Below, piece by piece: positions 24,799-32,125 of a stretch of DNA of 32,125 nt. The stretch covers positions 1-32,125 of the forward strand of contig JANYDB010000029.1 in NCBI GenBank assembly GCA_025359985.1, read 5' to 3'. Source of the stretch: Burkholderiales bacterium. Lineage in GTDB: Bacteria; Pseudomonadota; Gammaproteobacteria; Burkholderiales; Usitatibacteraceae. Every line of letters begins with the position of its first letter. Within the stretch, counting starts at the first letter, position 1. The notes beneath the pieces were generated by a model that was not told where the DNA came from, did not search any database, and was given only the letters and a program-made list of their open reading frames with translations. Position numbers and translations under genes: made by a program.

Positions 24799-27080
24799 TA
24801 TTTAGCCGTCTTCGGCTGATAGCCATAAGCGTGGCCTTTATTGCCGCCGTAGCCACTGTAGCGACCATAGCCGCTGTATTCACCATAGTATTTTTCGGCC
24901 CGCTCCAAATCAAGTTGGTTAAGCACCACGCCTAGCAATGGCGCGTTGCCCATGGCAAGGCGGCGGATGCCGCTGCGCGCTAACGGGTATGGTGTTGAAT
25001 CGGCTTTAACCACATAGATAACGGTGCTGGCAAGCTGCGACAGCACCACCGCATCGCTTACTAACTGCACTGGCGGAGAATCAATCAGTACCACATCGAA
25101 TGTGTCTCGCAACTTCTCAAGCATCTCGGCAAATTTTTCAGACGAGAGCAGCTCAAGCGGATTCGGTGGCACGAAGCCCGCCGTCAAAATATGAAAACCA
25201 CCCTGCTCGTGCTTGACCACGCACTCACTCGCCGTTGCCACCCCCGACACCAGATGCGAAAGCCCTGGTGCATCGTTCTCGCGACCAATGAGCCGGCCGA
25301 TTTTAGGACGACGCAAATCAGCATCAATCAACAGCACGCGTTTGACCTGGGCGAGCGCGCAGGCCAGATTAAATGATACGGTGGTTTTACCTTCTTCAGG
25401 TACCGATGAGGTAATGACAATAACCTTTTTGGGAGTGTCGAGCGCACTCATCAATACGCTCGTGCGCAGAGTGCGAATCGATTCAGAAAACATCGATTGA
25501 TTGTCGGTGAGAAAAGCCATTTCAGATTTCGTACTTTTTTTATTGAGACCGGTTATTTTTTGCAGATAACCCAGCATCGGCAGGCCCAAACGACTTTCTA
25601 CTTCGCCTGCGGTATTGATGGTGTTACTGAGGCGATCCAGCAGCAGAGACAGCATCATGCCAATTAGCAGCGCGATAACTGCAGCGATGCCCACAATCTG
25701 CGGCTTCTTGGGTGCGTAAGCGTAATTGGGCACAGTGGCAGGATCAATTACGCGCGCCACCGTGGACTGCAATTCGCCACCCACATTGGTTTCTTTCGCG
25801 CGATTGCCGAACATGTCATAAAGCTGCTTATTGGCTTGTGCCTCGCGTTCCAGCACACCGAGCTGGAACTCTTTGCGGTTCAAGCCCTGAATCTCGGCTT
25901 TGCTTTGCCCCAGCGCGCGCTCAATGGCCTGCTCATTGGCTTTGGCGATTTCATATTCTTTGGTCACACCCGACACGACTGATTCAATTTGTCTTTTCAC
26001 GTTTTCGCGTGCGGCGGCCAGCTCGGCATTGGCTTGCAACATTTTGGGGTGCTCGGGCCCGTAACGTTTGGAGGCATCAGCCAGCTTGCGCTCTGCATCG
26101 CCTTCACTTTCTTTCAGCCGCTGCACCGTAGGATGGCGCAATACCGCCGGAATCGACTCGTAGCCGCCCGTGGCGCGGCCCTGCTTGACGGATTGCACCT
26201 GGTTGTATAAGGCCTCCGCCTCGGCGCGTTTGGCGCGTACCGATACCAGGTTTGAGGTCGCATCTTCAAGCGCTCTTGACGCCCCCGACAGCACCAGACC
26301 CTTCGCATCCACAATCCGTTCACGCTCGCGATAATCCTGTAGCGATTTTTCAGACGACTCCAATTTTTTGCGTAAATCACCCATACGCTCCGTAAGCCAT
26401 GCGCTAGCTTTTTGGGTCATGGCAACGCGTGCTTCGAGATCGCTTTCGATATACAGCTCAGCGAGCATATTGGGTACTTTTGCGGACAGCTCGCGGTCGT
26501 AGGCGGTAAAGCTTATCTGCACCAATTGGCTATTGCGTACCGGCTGGATTTGTAAATCATCACCGAGGCGTTTTAGTGCGGTTTTGAGCACATCATCGTC
26601 ATTGAATGGCACTTTGGATTTAAACCATTGTGCAGGCCACCAGGGTTGCGCTGAATCTTGGCGCATATCAAAATCAACATGCTTGGTAAGTTCCAGTTTC
26701 TGAATCACTTTGCGCGAAAGTTCATTTGATTTCAGAATCTCAACCTGAGTTTGATAATACTCACGATTGCCGCCCATGCCGTTGTAAACCTCTTCGATCG
26801 AAACCACCTTTGATTTACCCTGCTCAATCAGCAAAGTGGTGGTTGAACGATAGCTGGGACGCAACGAAAACACCACCAGCGTAGTGAGCAATGCCACCAA
26901 CAACACCAGGCCCAAAATACTCCACTTGCGCTTGGCAATTGAACGCCAATACTCGACCAGATCCAGGGTCTCAGTCGGCAGTGGGTCATTGAACGCATGG
27001 GCCATGCTATTTGAGCCACCTGCCCCGCCAGCTCGTCGCTGTGGAGATACAGCCGGATTATTAAAGCTACGATCATTCAT
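24798..27080 (-). CDS. Exopolysaccharide tyrosine autokinase/chain-length regulator (Wzc/EpsB-like)
   Basis: A 760-residue fusion of a Wzz co-polymerase domain and a bacterial tyrosine kinase. The N-terminal Wzz domain starts LDLVEYWRSIAKRKWSILGL, with membrane segment 1 at about 53-72. A long periplasmic coiled-coil/GNVR domain follows to about 440, then membrane segment 2 near 455-475 (IVGIAAVIALLIGMMLSLLL). The cytoplasmic kinase has Walker A SSVPEEGKTTVSFN near 555, Walker A' LLIDADLRRPKIG near 590, and Walker B VVLIDSPPVQLVSDA. The C-terminal tail is a Tyr cluster (YYGEYSGYGRYSGYGG) for autophosphorylation. It controls polymer length and export with the Wza-like protein, whose stop overlaps its ATG (TGATG). 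No Wzb-type phosphatase is nearby. Confidence 0.93.
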   Translation of the reverse strand: MNDRSFNNPAVSPQRRAGGAGGSNSMAHAFNDPLPTETLDLVEYWRSIAKRKWSILGLVLLVALLTTLVVFSLRPSYRSTTTLLIEQGKSKVVSIEEVYNGMGGNREYYQTQVEILKSNELSRKVIQKLELTKHVDFDMRQDSAQPWWPAQWFKSKVPFNDDDVLKTALKRLGDDLQIQPVRNSQLVQISFTAYDRELSAKVPNMLAELYIESDLEARVAMTQKASAWLTERMGDLRKKLESSEKSLQDYRERERIVDAKGLVLSGASRALEDATSNLVSVRAKRAEAEALYNQVQSVKQGRATGGYESIPAVLRHPTVQRLKESEGDAERKLADASKRYGPEHPKMLQANAELAAARENVKRQIESVVSGVTKEYEIAKANEQAIERALGQSKAEIQGLNRKEFQLGVLEREAQANKQLYDMFGNRAKETNVGGELQSTVARVIDPATVPNYAYAPKKPQIVGIAAVIALLIGMMLSLLLDRLSNTINTAGEVESRLGLPMLGYLQKITGLNKKSTKSEMAFLTDNQSMFSESIRTLRTSVLMSALDTPKKVIVITSSVPEEGKTTVSFNLACALAQVKRVLLIDADLRRPKIGRLIGRENDAPGLSHLVSGVATASECVVKHEQGGFHILTAGFVPPNPLELLSSEKFAEMLEKLRDTFDVVLIDSPPVQLVSDAVVLSQLASTVIYVVKADSTPYPLARSGIRRLAMGNAPLLGVVLNQLDLERAEKYYGEYSGYGRYSGYGGNKGHAYGYQPKTAK

Positions 27081-27769
27081 CAGAAAAAACTTTCCTCGAC
27101 GGTGATGATATCGCCGGGCCGCACTGGCGCATCCAGACTCACGCGTTGCGAGAGTCCCTTGGTATCTTCTTCACGAATCACATTGATTTTTTCTTTCGAC
27201 GCACGCTCCTTGAAGCCGCCTGCTATCGAAATCGCTTTACGTACGGTCAGGCCCGGCGTAAACGGATAGCCGCCGGGTTTATCAACTAAACCATTAACAA
27301 AAAAATTTCGGTACTCGTTGATCGTGACATTGACCTGCGGGTTCAGCAGGTAACGCACTTTCAGGCCCTTAGTAATAAAATCTTCAAGCTCACCCACCGT
27401 CAGCCCGCGCACCCGAATTTCACCTAGATACGGAAATGACAACGTGCCCGCATCTGACAAACGAACCTTCTCGCGTTTTAACTCATCCTCGCCCACGACC
27501 TGTACCGTAATGACATCACCAACACCCAGCTTATAGCTGGACAGTTCAGCGGGTACGCTGGCTTGTACTTTGTTCAGCACAGGTGCCTGAGCTTGCACCA
27601 ACGAGGAAAATATAAGGATAGCGACGCCAACCGACCCAATGAAAGCTAACGCCACCGCATTCGCCATGGCGAGCCAGATCCGGTTTACTGAATGTGCTGA
27701 ACGAATTCTGCATCGCAGAGGCTCTATCAACACAGATAGCGGAACGGCAATCATTTGTACTTTACGCAT
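27080..27769 (-). CDS. Polysaccharide export protein (Wza/EpsE type, SLBB domain)
   Basis: A 229-residue export protein expected to form the periplasmic/outer-membrane conduit. The Poly_export domain is YKLGVGDVITVQVVGEDEL through PYLGEIRVRGLTVGELEDFI, and an SLBB domain follows (VNGLVDKPGGYPFTPGLTVRKAI, SIAGGF). A signal-like segment (NAVALAFIGSVGVAILIFSSLVQAQA) lies at residues 36-61. No lipobox Cys is present, unlike Wza, so an outer-membrane lipoprotein is not supported. The start may be the ATG at 27769 or, more consistent with a normal signal peptide, the internal ATG at codon 35 (27667). Its stop overlaps the autokinase start. Confidence 0.88.
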   Translation of the reverse strand: MRKVQMIAVPLSVLIEPLRCRIRSAHSVNRIWLAMANAVALAFIGSVGVAILIFSSLVQAQAPVLNKVQASVPAELSSYKLGVGDVITVQVVGEDELKREKVRLSDAGTLSFPYLGEIRVRGLTVGELEDFITKGLKVRYLLNPQVNVTINEYRNFFVNGLVDKPGGYPFTPGLTVRKAISIAGGFKERASKEKINVIREEDTKGLSQRVSLDAPVRPGDIITVEESFF

Positions 27770-27823
27770 ACCACTTGCACCTCGTATACCTGGTTATTTT
27801 TTCCAAATGATTTTATTTCCATA

Positions 27824-27863
27824 AAAAAAGCTTCGTCAGCCAAAATACTAACGAAGCTTTTTT
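27824..27863 (-). terminator. Terminator after the outer-membrane beta-barrel gene
   Basis: A perfect 13-bp stem, AAAAAAGCTTCGT (27824-27836) with ACGAAGCTTTTTT (27851-27863), and a 14-base loop. The T-run is present on both strands, so it could act in both directions. It lies 57 nt past the stop of the EpsL-like gene and separates it from the Wza-like gene. Confidence 0.85.
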
Positions 27864-27919
27864 AGGTTAACTCACCCATCAATTAATTTCATGACACACC
27901 CACCAGCGCCGCGCAAAAA

Positions 27920-29155
27920 CTACAGCGTCGCACCCAAGGTAAACATGTAAAGGTTTTTCTTGTAGTGATAAATGCTCTGATTTGAATCGCGGTTGGTATA
28001 AACATATTCGCCGCCTACGGTCAGCCAACGCATCGGTCTATAGCTAAGCTTGAAGCTCATAGAATCGGTGCTGTCGCTACGTGCGTTGCCGGAGAAAGCG
28101 TCATCCGCGCGAAAATATGAAACAGCGGAGTTAAAACGTGAATCCCACTCATGCTTCCAAGCGGCACCATAGCGCTTGGTCAGAATAAAATCGCCCAAGC
28201 CCGTCGATTCAGCAAATGATTTAGAGGTGAAGAAATCAAATTTTGAATAACTTAACGGTGCCCATTGAATATTTGCTTCCCAGCCCGTGCCTGAATAATC
28301 CTGGCGCGCGTTTGACGTAAAATCTTTACGAATCTGTCCGAACTTCACCGTCCCGCTGGTAGCGGCAGTGGCTTCCCATGTTGCGCCTAGTAAATAGCGG
28401 CGTTCTTTACTACCAAGTAATGAAGCTGAAGATGAATAATCCAACCGGTCTTCACGCGCTTCAAGCAACAGCGATGTTTTGGGCGCGATGCGATAGAAGA
28501 AACGGCCTGCATACGCGTCGGTATCGCGATCACTCGCGAAAGTCGTGATGCGGTTATTGGTGTAACGCTTTTTGTAGCTGCCGGCTTCAACTTCAAAGCG
28601 ACCGATTGCACCGTTTCCGCCATAGGCAAATAATGCGCTTGGCCCGGTGTTGTAATACTCGTCAGGTCGGCTGCTGACGCCGCGATCTGTTGAGCCGCGA
28701 GGGTCATGAGCTTGTTCGTAAAGCGCTTTCAGGCGCAGCCCTGCTTTGCCGCCAAACGCAAATTCAGCCGTGCCGTTAATGCCTTGATCATTGTAGTTAT
28801 CAGCTGAGGAAGAGGTGTAGCGGCCCAGCTTGGCATCATAGTTAACACCGAGCTGCACGCTTTCGCTTCTGGCAACGAGCCGCAGACCAGGACTTAAAAT
28901 ATAAAAATTGGAGGCAGTTTGATTGGTATTGGTCAAAAACAAATTATCATCGCGACCAAAATACAGGTTGGCATACGGGAAGAGCTTGACACCGTCCTGA
29001 AGCTGCACGCCGCGCGGACCATCGCTATCTTTAGCTATCTCGTTGCCCGGAATTTCATAGCTGGGCTTTACCGCATCAGATTGTGCGATAGCCTGAAAAG
29101 CAGCCCCGATCAATGAGCATGCCATGCACGCGGCCAATACTTTATTAATTTTCAT
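27920..29155 (-). CDS. EpsL-like outer-membrane beta-barrel protein of exopolysaccharide export
   Basis: A 411-residue precursor with a signal peptide (KVLAACMACSLIGAAFQAIAQ|SD) and a body of alternating aromatic/polar strands typical of an outer-membrane barrel. It ends in a hydrophobic/aromatic strand (YHYKKNLYMFTLGATL). The segment LFPYANLYFGRDDNLFLT resembles the EpsL family of betaproteobacterial exopolysaccharide operons. I chose the ATG at 29155 (MKINKVLA) because GGGAA lies just upstream and the signal peptide begins there. An in-frame ATG at 29194 would add 13 charged residues. It probably forms or guides the outer-membrane exit for the polymer. It is transcribed first in the locus and closed by its own terminator. 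Confidence 0.87.
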   Translation of the reverse strand: MKINKVLAACMACSLIGAAFQAIAQSDAVKPSYEIPGNEIAKDSDGPRGVQLQDGVKLFPYANLYFGRDDNLFLTNTNQTASNFYILSPGLRLVARSESVQLGVNYDAKLGRYTSSSADNYNDQGINGTAEFAFGGKAGLRLKALYEQAHDPRGSTDRGVSSRPDEYYNTGPSALFAYGGNGAIGRFEVEAGSYKKRYTNNRITTFASDRDTDAYAGRFFYRIAPKTSLLLEAREDRLDYSSSASLLGSKERRYLLGATWEATAATSGTVKFGQIRKDFTSNARQDYSGTGWEANIQWAPLSYSKFDFFTSKSFAESTGLGDFILTKRYGAAWKHEWDSRFNSAVSYFRADDAFSGNARSDSTDSMSFKLSYRPMRWLTVGGEYVYTNRDSNQSIYHYKKNLYMFTLGATL

Positions 29156-29290
29156 AGATGATTCCCGCTTTTCTGAAATTCTTTGAATTTTCATTAACCG
29201 CTAATGCATCGCTAACGTGTTGCTCATTCGTCATAAAGGCGCCCCCTTTAACTGCTAACTGCAACTGCTAACTAACTGACTTCGATCAAC

Positions 29291-29296
29291 ATTATA
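29291..29296 (-). promoter_or_regulatory. Candidate -10 box for the EpsL-like gene
   Basis: TATAAT on the minus strand lies about 135 nt before the chosen start, without a good -35 match. The 373-bp divergent gap (29156-29528) also holds a short direct repeat, AACTGCTAACT at 29250-29260 and 29263-29273, downstream of this box. No gene was supported in the gap. Confidence 0.3.
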
Positions 29297-29470
29297 GTGT
29301 TTATTGAGCCGGGCTGCGGTAACGATAAATTTTTAATACTGTCAATGATACCAACCCATAAAATCACATAACGCACCTTGTAGAGCTTCATGTCGATCAG
29401 AAAAACATACACTAGACATGAATAAAACGTCAATCCCGCGTTTAATTTTTACCGTTAGGCTGGTTGCGAA

Positions 29471-29499
29471 TTGAATAGCGACGCCATACCGTTTATTCT
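29471..29499 (+). promoter_or_regulatory. Candidate sigma-70 promoter for the rfbFG unit
   Basis: TTGAAT (29471-29476), a 17-bp spacer and TATTCT (29494-29499) match a sigma-70 promoter moderately well. It lies about 30 bp before the leader ORF and about 90 bp before rfbF. Confidence 0.4.
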
Positions 29500-29528
29500 G
29501 TTTTGATTCTTTGTTCAAAGAGACATTC

Positions 29529-29594
29529 ATGAGACCTGAAATAGCAAAAACAAGTCATCAGCATACGCAACCGCGTGCAGCTTGGCCGCGATGA
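29529..29594 (+). CDS. 21-codon leader ORF overlapping the rfbF start
   Basis: ATG at 29529 opens a short frame ([11 protein letters not shown]...) that ends with TGA at 29592-29594, overlapping the rfbF start as ATGA. A weak purine-rich site (AAAGAGA) precedes the leader ATG, whereas rfbF itself has no visible Shine-Dalgarno sequence. The leader may therefore serve to bring ribosomes to rfbF. The peptide shows no known motif. Confidence 0.4.
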   Translation: MRPEIAKTSHQHTQPRAAWPR

Positions 29595-30361
29595 AAGCCG
29601 TCATTCTTGCCGGCGGCATGGGCACCCGCATTAGCGAAGAATCTGCGGCCCGTCCCAAGCCGATGATCGAAATCGGCGGCAGGCCGATCCTCTGGCATAT
29701 CCTGAAAATTTATTCTTCCCACGGCATTAACGATTTTGTGATTTGCTTGGGCTATAAGGGCTACATCATCAAGGAGTATTTTGCAAACTACTTCCTGCAT
29801 ATGTCCAACGTGACTTTTGATATGGCCAATAATCGCATGGATGTCCATCAGAATAATACGGAGCCGTGGAAGATCACGCTGGTTGATACAGGCGAGCAAA
29901 CCATGACCGGAGGCCGACTCAAGCGCGTGCGATCTTACTTGGGCGATGAGGATTTTTGTTTTACCTATGGCGACGGTTTAGGTGACATCAACATTAGCGA
30001 GCTGATTAAATTTCACCAGGCACATGGCCAATCCGCCACCCTCACCGCAACCCAGCCGCCGGGCAGATTTGGCGCGTTAAAACTAAATGGCAATCAGGTC
30101 GCAGGTTTTCAGGAAAAACCACAGGGCGATGGCGGCTGGATAAACGGCGGCTTCTTCGTGCTATCGCCCAAAGTGATTGATCGTATCGATGGTGATGATT
30201 CGGTATGGGAGCAGGAACCGATGGAAACGCTTGCGCATGATGGTCAGATGAGCGCTTATCTTCATCATGGATTTTGGCAGCCGATGGATACGCTGCGCGA
30301 CAAGTTGCAGCTGGAACAGCTATGGGCAACAGGCAAAGCGCCCTGGAAGACCTGGGAATAG
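29591..30361 (+). CDS. rfbF: Glucose-1-phosphate cytidylyltransferase
   Basis: A 256-residue nucleotidyltransferase that makes CDP-glucose from CTP and glucose-1-phosphate, the first step of the CDP-dideoxyhexose pathway. It has the N-terminal nucleotide-binding signature [18 protein letters not shown] with [17 protein letters not shown], the RfbF-specific [14 protein letters not shown] and [26 protein letters not shown] with the metal-binding Asp, and [10 protein letters not shown]. The ATG at 29591 is preferred to a TTG three codons upstream because MKAVILAGG is the family start. rfbG begins one base after its stop. Confidence 0.95.
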   Translation: MKAVILAGGMGTRISEESAARPKPMIEIGGRPILWHILKIYSSHGINDFVICLGYKGYIIKEYFANYFLHMSNVTFDMANNRMDVHQNNTEPWKITLVDTGEQTMTGGRLKRVRSYLGDEDFCFTYGDGLGDINISELIKFHQAHGQSATLTATQPPGRFGALKLNGNQVAGFQEKPQGDGGWINGGFFVLSPKVIDRIDGDDSVWEQEPMETLAHDGQMSAYLHHGFWQPMDTLRDKLQLEQLWATGKAPWKTWE

Positions 30362-30362
30362 C

Positions 30363-31499
30363 GTGGCCCTTGATCCAAGCGCATGGCGCGGTCGCCGCGT
30401 CTTTATCACTGGCCACACCGGCTTCAAAGGCGGCTGGCTTTCGTTATGGTTGTCGTCGCTCGGTGCGCACGTGACCGGCTATGCATTAGCACCCAACACC
30501 GAGCCAAATTTTTTTACGCTTGCCAAACTTTCTGCTGACACCGGCTCAACCATTGATGGCATTCAAAACGATATTCGCGACTATCCCCGCTTGCTCAACG
30601 CTGTGCAACAAGCACAACCGGAAGTTATTTTTCACCTAGCCGCACAGCCACTGGTACAACGCTCTTACGCAGACCCACGTGAGACCTACGAGACCAATGT
30701 CATGGGCACTGTGAATCTGCTCGAAGCCGCCCGCCATACATCAAGCGTGCGGGCAGTTGTGGTTGTCACCAGCGATAAATGTTATGAGAATCACGAAACC
30801 CATACCGGCTATGTTGAAGATGACCCCATGGGCGGTCATGACCCCTACAGCAACAGCAAAGGCTGCGCAGAATTAGTCACCTCCGCTTTCAGGAAATCCT
30901 ATTTTTCTTCCGCCGCATCAGAAACTTTCGGTGGCTCACTTCACACGCTGATTGCCTCAGCGCGCGCTGGCAATGTTATCGGCGGCGGCGATTTCTCGGC
31001 AGACCGCTTGGTCCCGGATCTGCTGCGTGCGTTCTCCCAAAATAAACCCGCCCTCATGCGTCATCCGCTCGCGGTACGGCCATGGCAGCACGTGATGGAG
31101 CCGCTATGCGGATACATCATGCTGGCGGAGCGGTTACTGAAAGCTGAGCGCTCATTTGCAGGGGCATGGAATTTTGGTCCGGCCGATATGGATTCAGTCA
31201 GCGTCGGACAAATGGCAGATACGCTTTGCAGCCTGTGGGGCCAACAAGCAAGCTGGCTACCGCAGCGAGATGGAGGCGGGGGCGGGGGCGGAGACAGCAA
31301 TCAGCCATTGCATGAAGCCAAGCTGCTTAAGCTAAATTCAGCCAAGGCCCGCACCCAGCTTGCCTGGCAGACCATTTTGCCTCCAGAAGCCGCACTGGTG
31401 CTCATTATTGATTGGCATAACGCTCATCTGCGCGGCGATGATATGCGGGCATTTTCGCTTCAGCAAATGAGTGATTACACAACCGCGATAACCCGCTGA
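30363..31499 (+). CDS. rfbG: CDP-glucose 4,6-dehydratase
   Basis: A 378-residue short-chain dehydrogenase/reductase that converts CDP-glucose to CDP-4-keto-6-deoxyglucose with bound NAD. The glycine-rich loop TGHTGFKG (16-23), FHLAAQPLVQRSYADP, the TSDKCYEN segment, and the catalytic Tyr162 and Lys166 in DPYSNSKG are all present, as are GNVIGGGDFSADRLVPDL and RHPLAVRPWQHVMEPL. The GTG start at 30363 directly follows rfbF. The frame is open further back inside rfbF but is not family-like there. A run of seven glycines (304-310) is an unusual insertion near the C-terminus. No rfbH or further CDP-sugar gene follows here. Confidence 0.94.
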   Translation: MALDPSAWRGRRVFITGHTGFKGGWLSLWLSSLGAHVTGYALAPNTEPNFFTLAKLSADTGSTIDGIQNDIRDYPRLLNAVQQAQPEVIFHLAAQPLVQRSYADPRETYETNVMGTVNLLEAARHTSSVRAVVVVTSDKCYENHETHTGYVEDDPMGGHDPYSNSKGCAELVTSAFRKSYFSSAASETFGGSLHTLIASARAGNVIGGGDFSADRLVPDLLRAFSQNKPALMRHPLAVRPWQHVMEPLCGYIMLAERLLKAERSFAGAWNFGPADMDSVSVGQMADTLCSLWGQQASWLPQRDGGGGGGGDSNQPLHEAKLLKLNSAKARTQLAWQTILPPEAALVLIIDWHNAHLRGDDMRAFSLQQMSDYTTAITR

Positions 31500-31935
31500 A
31501 CTGAAGAGATGATCTTCCCGGGTATGCTCCCGCCATCCTAAAAGTCTAGGCAAATTTGTTGTACATTCACTGCCGCTAACGCCGCTTGATCAAGGCGTTC
31601 TGCAAGAATGTCCATGCTATTTATCTAGGTTATTTTACCGAAACCTCTTTATCTAAGTTTTTTATCTGGGCTTTTTTAATATGTCTGATCCCAAGAGACA
31701 AAAGCCGATTTTGTTTGGTTAATAACATCATTTTTTCAATATCGGCAACGCCAAATTGCCAGCTACATTTTTAACTGCATTTCCCACAGACTTGCCACAC
31801 GGATTGAACACAACTCTTTACTCATCAGTAAGGCCGTCGGGTTGGAAAGGCGTGCACTTTTCGTCATCCACCAATAAGCAATTTAAGCGTCAAACAGATA
31901 GCGTGTCATTCTTTTTCACTACCCAATCTTCCAAC
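31500..31935. other. Noncoding AT-rich gap
   Basis: This 436-bp stretch between rfbG and the convergent end gene has no ORF with protein-like content. It contains three imperfect TTTATCT(A/G)(A/G)G copies (31620, 31648, 31661) and no clear terminator hairpin or RNA gene. Confidence 0.5.
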
Positions 31936-32125
31936 TCACATCGTACTGGAGGCGCCCATCTGGCTATGCTGCGGCATGGCATTAAACGCTTTTTGCATAT
32001 GCAAATGATAGGCCACAAACAGCGCCACGAAGGCAGCAAACATGATCGGCTCTGGCACGCCCAATTTCCAGCCACCAACACCGATTGCAGCACAGACTGC
32101 ACTCGCTGCGATACTCACAACACTT
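31936..32125 (-). CDS. C-terminal end of a small hydrophobic membrane protein (probably partial)
   Basis: The minus-strand frame is open from the window edge to a stop at 31936. It encodes a hydrophobic stretch (SIAASAVCAAIGVGGWKLG) and a second one (PIMFAAFVALFVAYHLHM), then a polar tail ending GASSTM. A GTG at 32118 could start a 60-residue protein, but no ribosome binding site is visible and the frame continues past the edge, so this is more likely the end of a longer gene. I do not recognise the family. Confidence 0.45.
   Translation of the reverse strand, partial: SVVSIAASAVCAAIGVGGWKLGVPEPIMFAAFVALFVAYHLHMQKAFNAMPQHSQMGASSTM

Noticed and set aside
29342-29530. 62-codon minus-strand ORF between the EpsL-like gene and rfbF
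   Set aside because: It lies in the divergent promoter region, has no ribosome binding site or family features, and overlaps the candidate rfbF promoter.
31620-31672. Three imperfect TTTATCT-type repeats as a CRISPR-like or iteron array
   Set aside because: The spacing is irregular (28 and 13 bp), the copies diverge, and there is no adjacent replication or cas gene.
31586-31774. 62-codon plus-strand ORF in the AT-rich gap
   Set aside because: Its hydrophobic content follows from T-rich sequence, and there is no ribosome binding site or conserved motif.

Overview
The window looks like a chromosomal segment of a betaproteobacterium of moderate GC. This is an inference from the layout of the type II secretion genes, an EpsL-type outer-membrane exopolysaccharide protein (a family I associate with betaproteobacteria), and the general look of the proteins. 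No rRNA, tRNA, CRISPR array, insertion sequence or phage gene was seen.

Left edge (1-3477). A minus-strand pair encodes a molybdenum hydroxylase: an IorA-like 2Fe-2S subunit and the Tat-exported start of an IorB-like Mo subunit, cut by the window edge. Divergent from it are a SnoaL/NTF2-like protein and an orphan family-5 ABC solute-binding protein that starts with TTG and overlaps its neighbour.

Centre left (3535-19390). This is a nearly complete type II secretion (T2SS) locus on the plus strand in the order gspC, D, E, F, G, H, I, J, K, L, M, N, followed closely by a YheT-type hydrolase and an AlgC-type phosphomannomutase/phosphoglucomutase. Prepilin peptidase GspO is not in the window. 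A secreted metallo-beta-lactamase-fold hydrolase, strikingly similar to methyl parathion hydrolase, sits between gspC and gspD with a candidate promoter and a clear terminator of its own. At all five positions reported to separate methyl parathion hydrolase from its dihydrocoumarin-hydrolase ancestor it has the ancestral state. GspE contains no cysteine at all, so the usual zinc-binding tetracysteine module is absent. Short tandem repeats lie in the gspG leader, in gspL and between gspM and gspN.

Centre right (19508-29155, minus strand). A photolyase-like flavoprotein has its FAD-binding domain at the N-terminus and an antenna-like segment at the C-terminus, which suggests a circular permutation. 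Then comes an exopolysaccharide assembly/export locus. In transcription order it holds an EpsL-like outer-membrane beta-barrel protein, a Wza-type export protein, a Wzc-type tyrosine autokinase, a TPR-like membrane protein, a FecR-domain periplasmic protein, an O-antigen-ligase/polymerase family protein and a His-rich DUF4337-like membrane protein. Terminators split it into at least three transcription units. No glycosyltransferase is present here.

Right edge (29529-32125). Divergent from the exopolysaccharide locus are rfbF and rfbG, which make CDP-4-keto-6-deoxyglucose. rfbF is preceded by a 21-codon leader ORF whose stop overlaps the rfbF start. A noncoding AT-rich stretch and the end of a small minus-strand membrane protein close the window.

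Together the window couples protein secretion, sugar-nucleotide supply (AlgC, RfbFG) and polysaccharide polymerisation and export, so it is mainly a cell-surface and secretion region.
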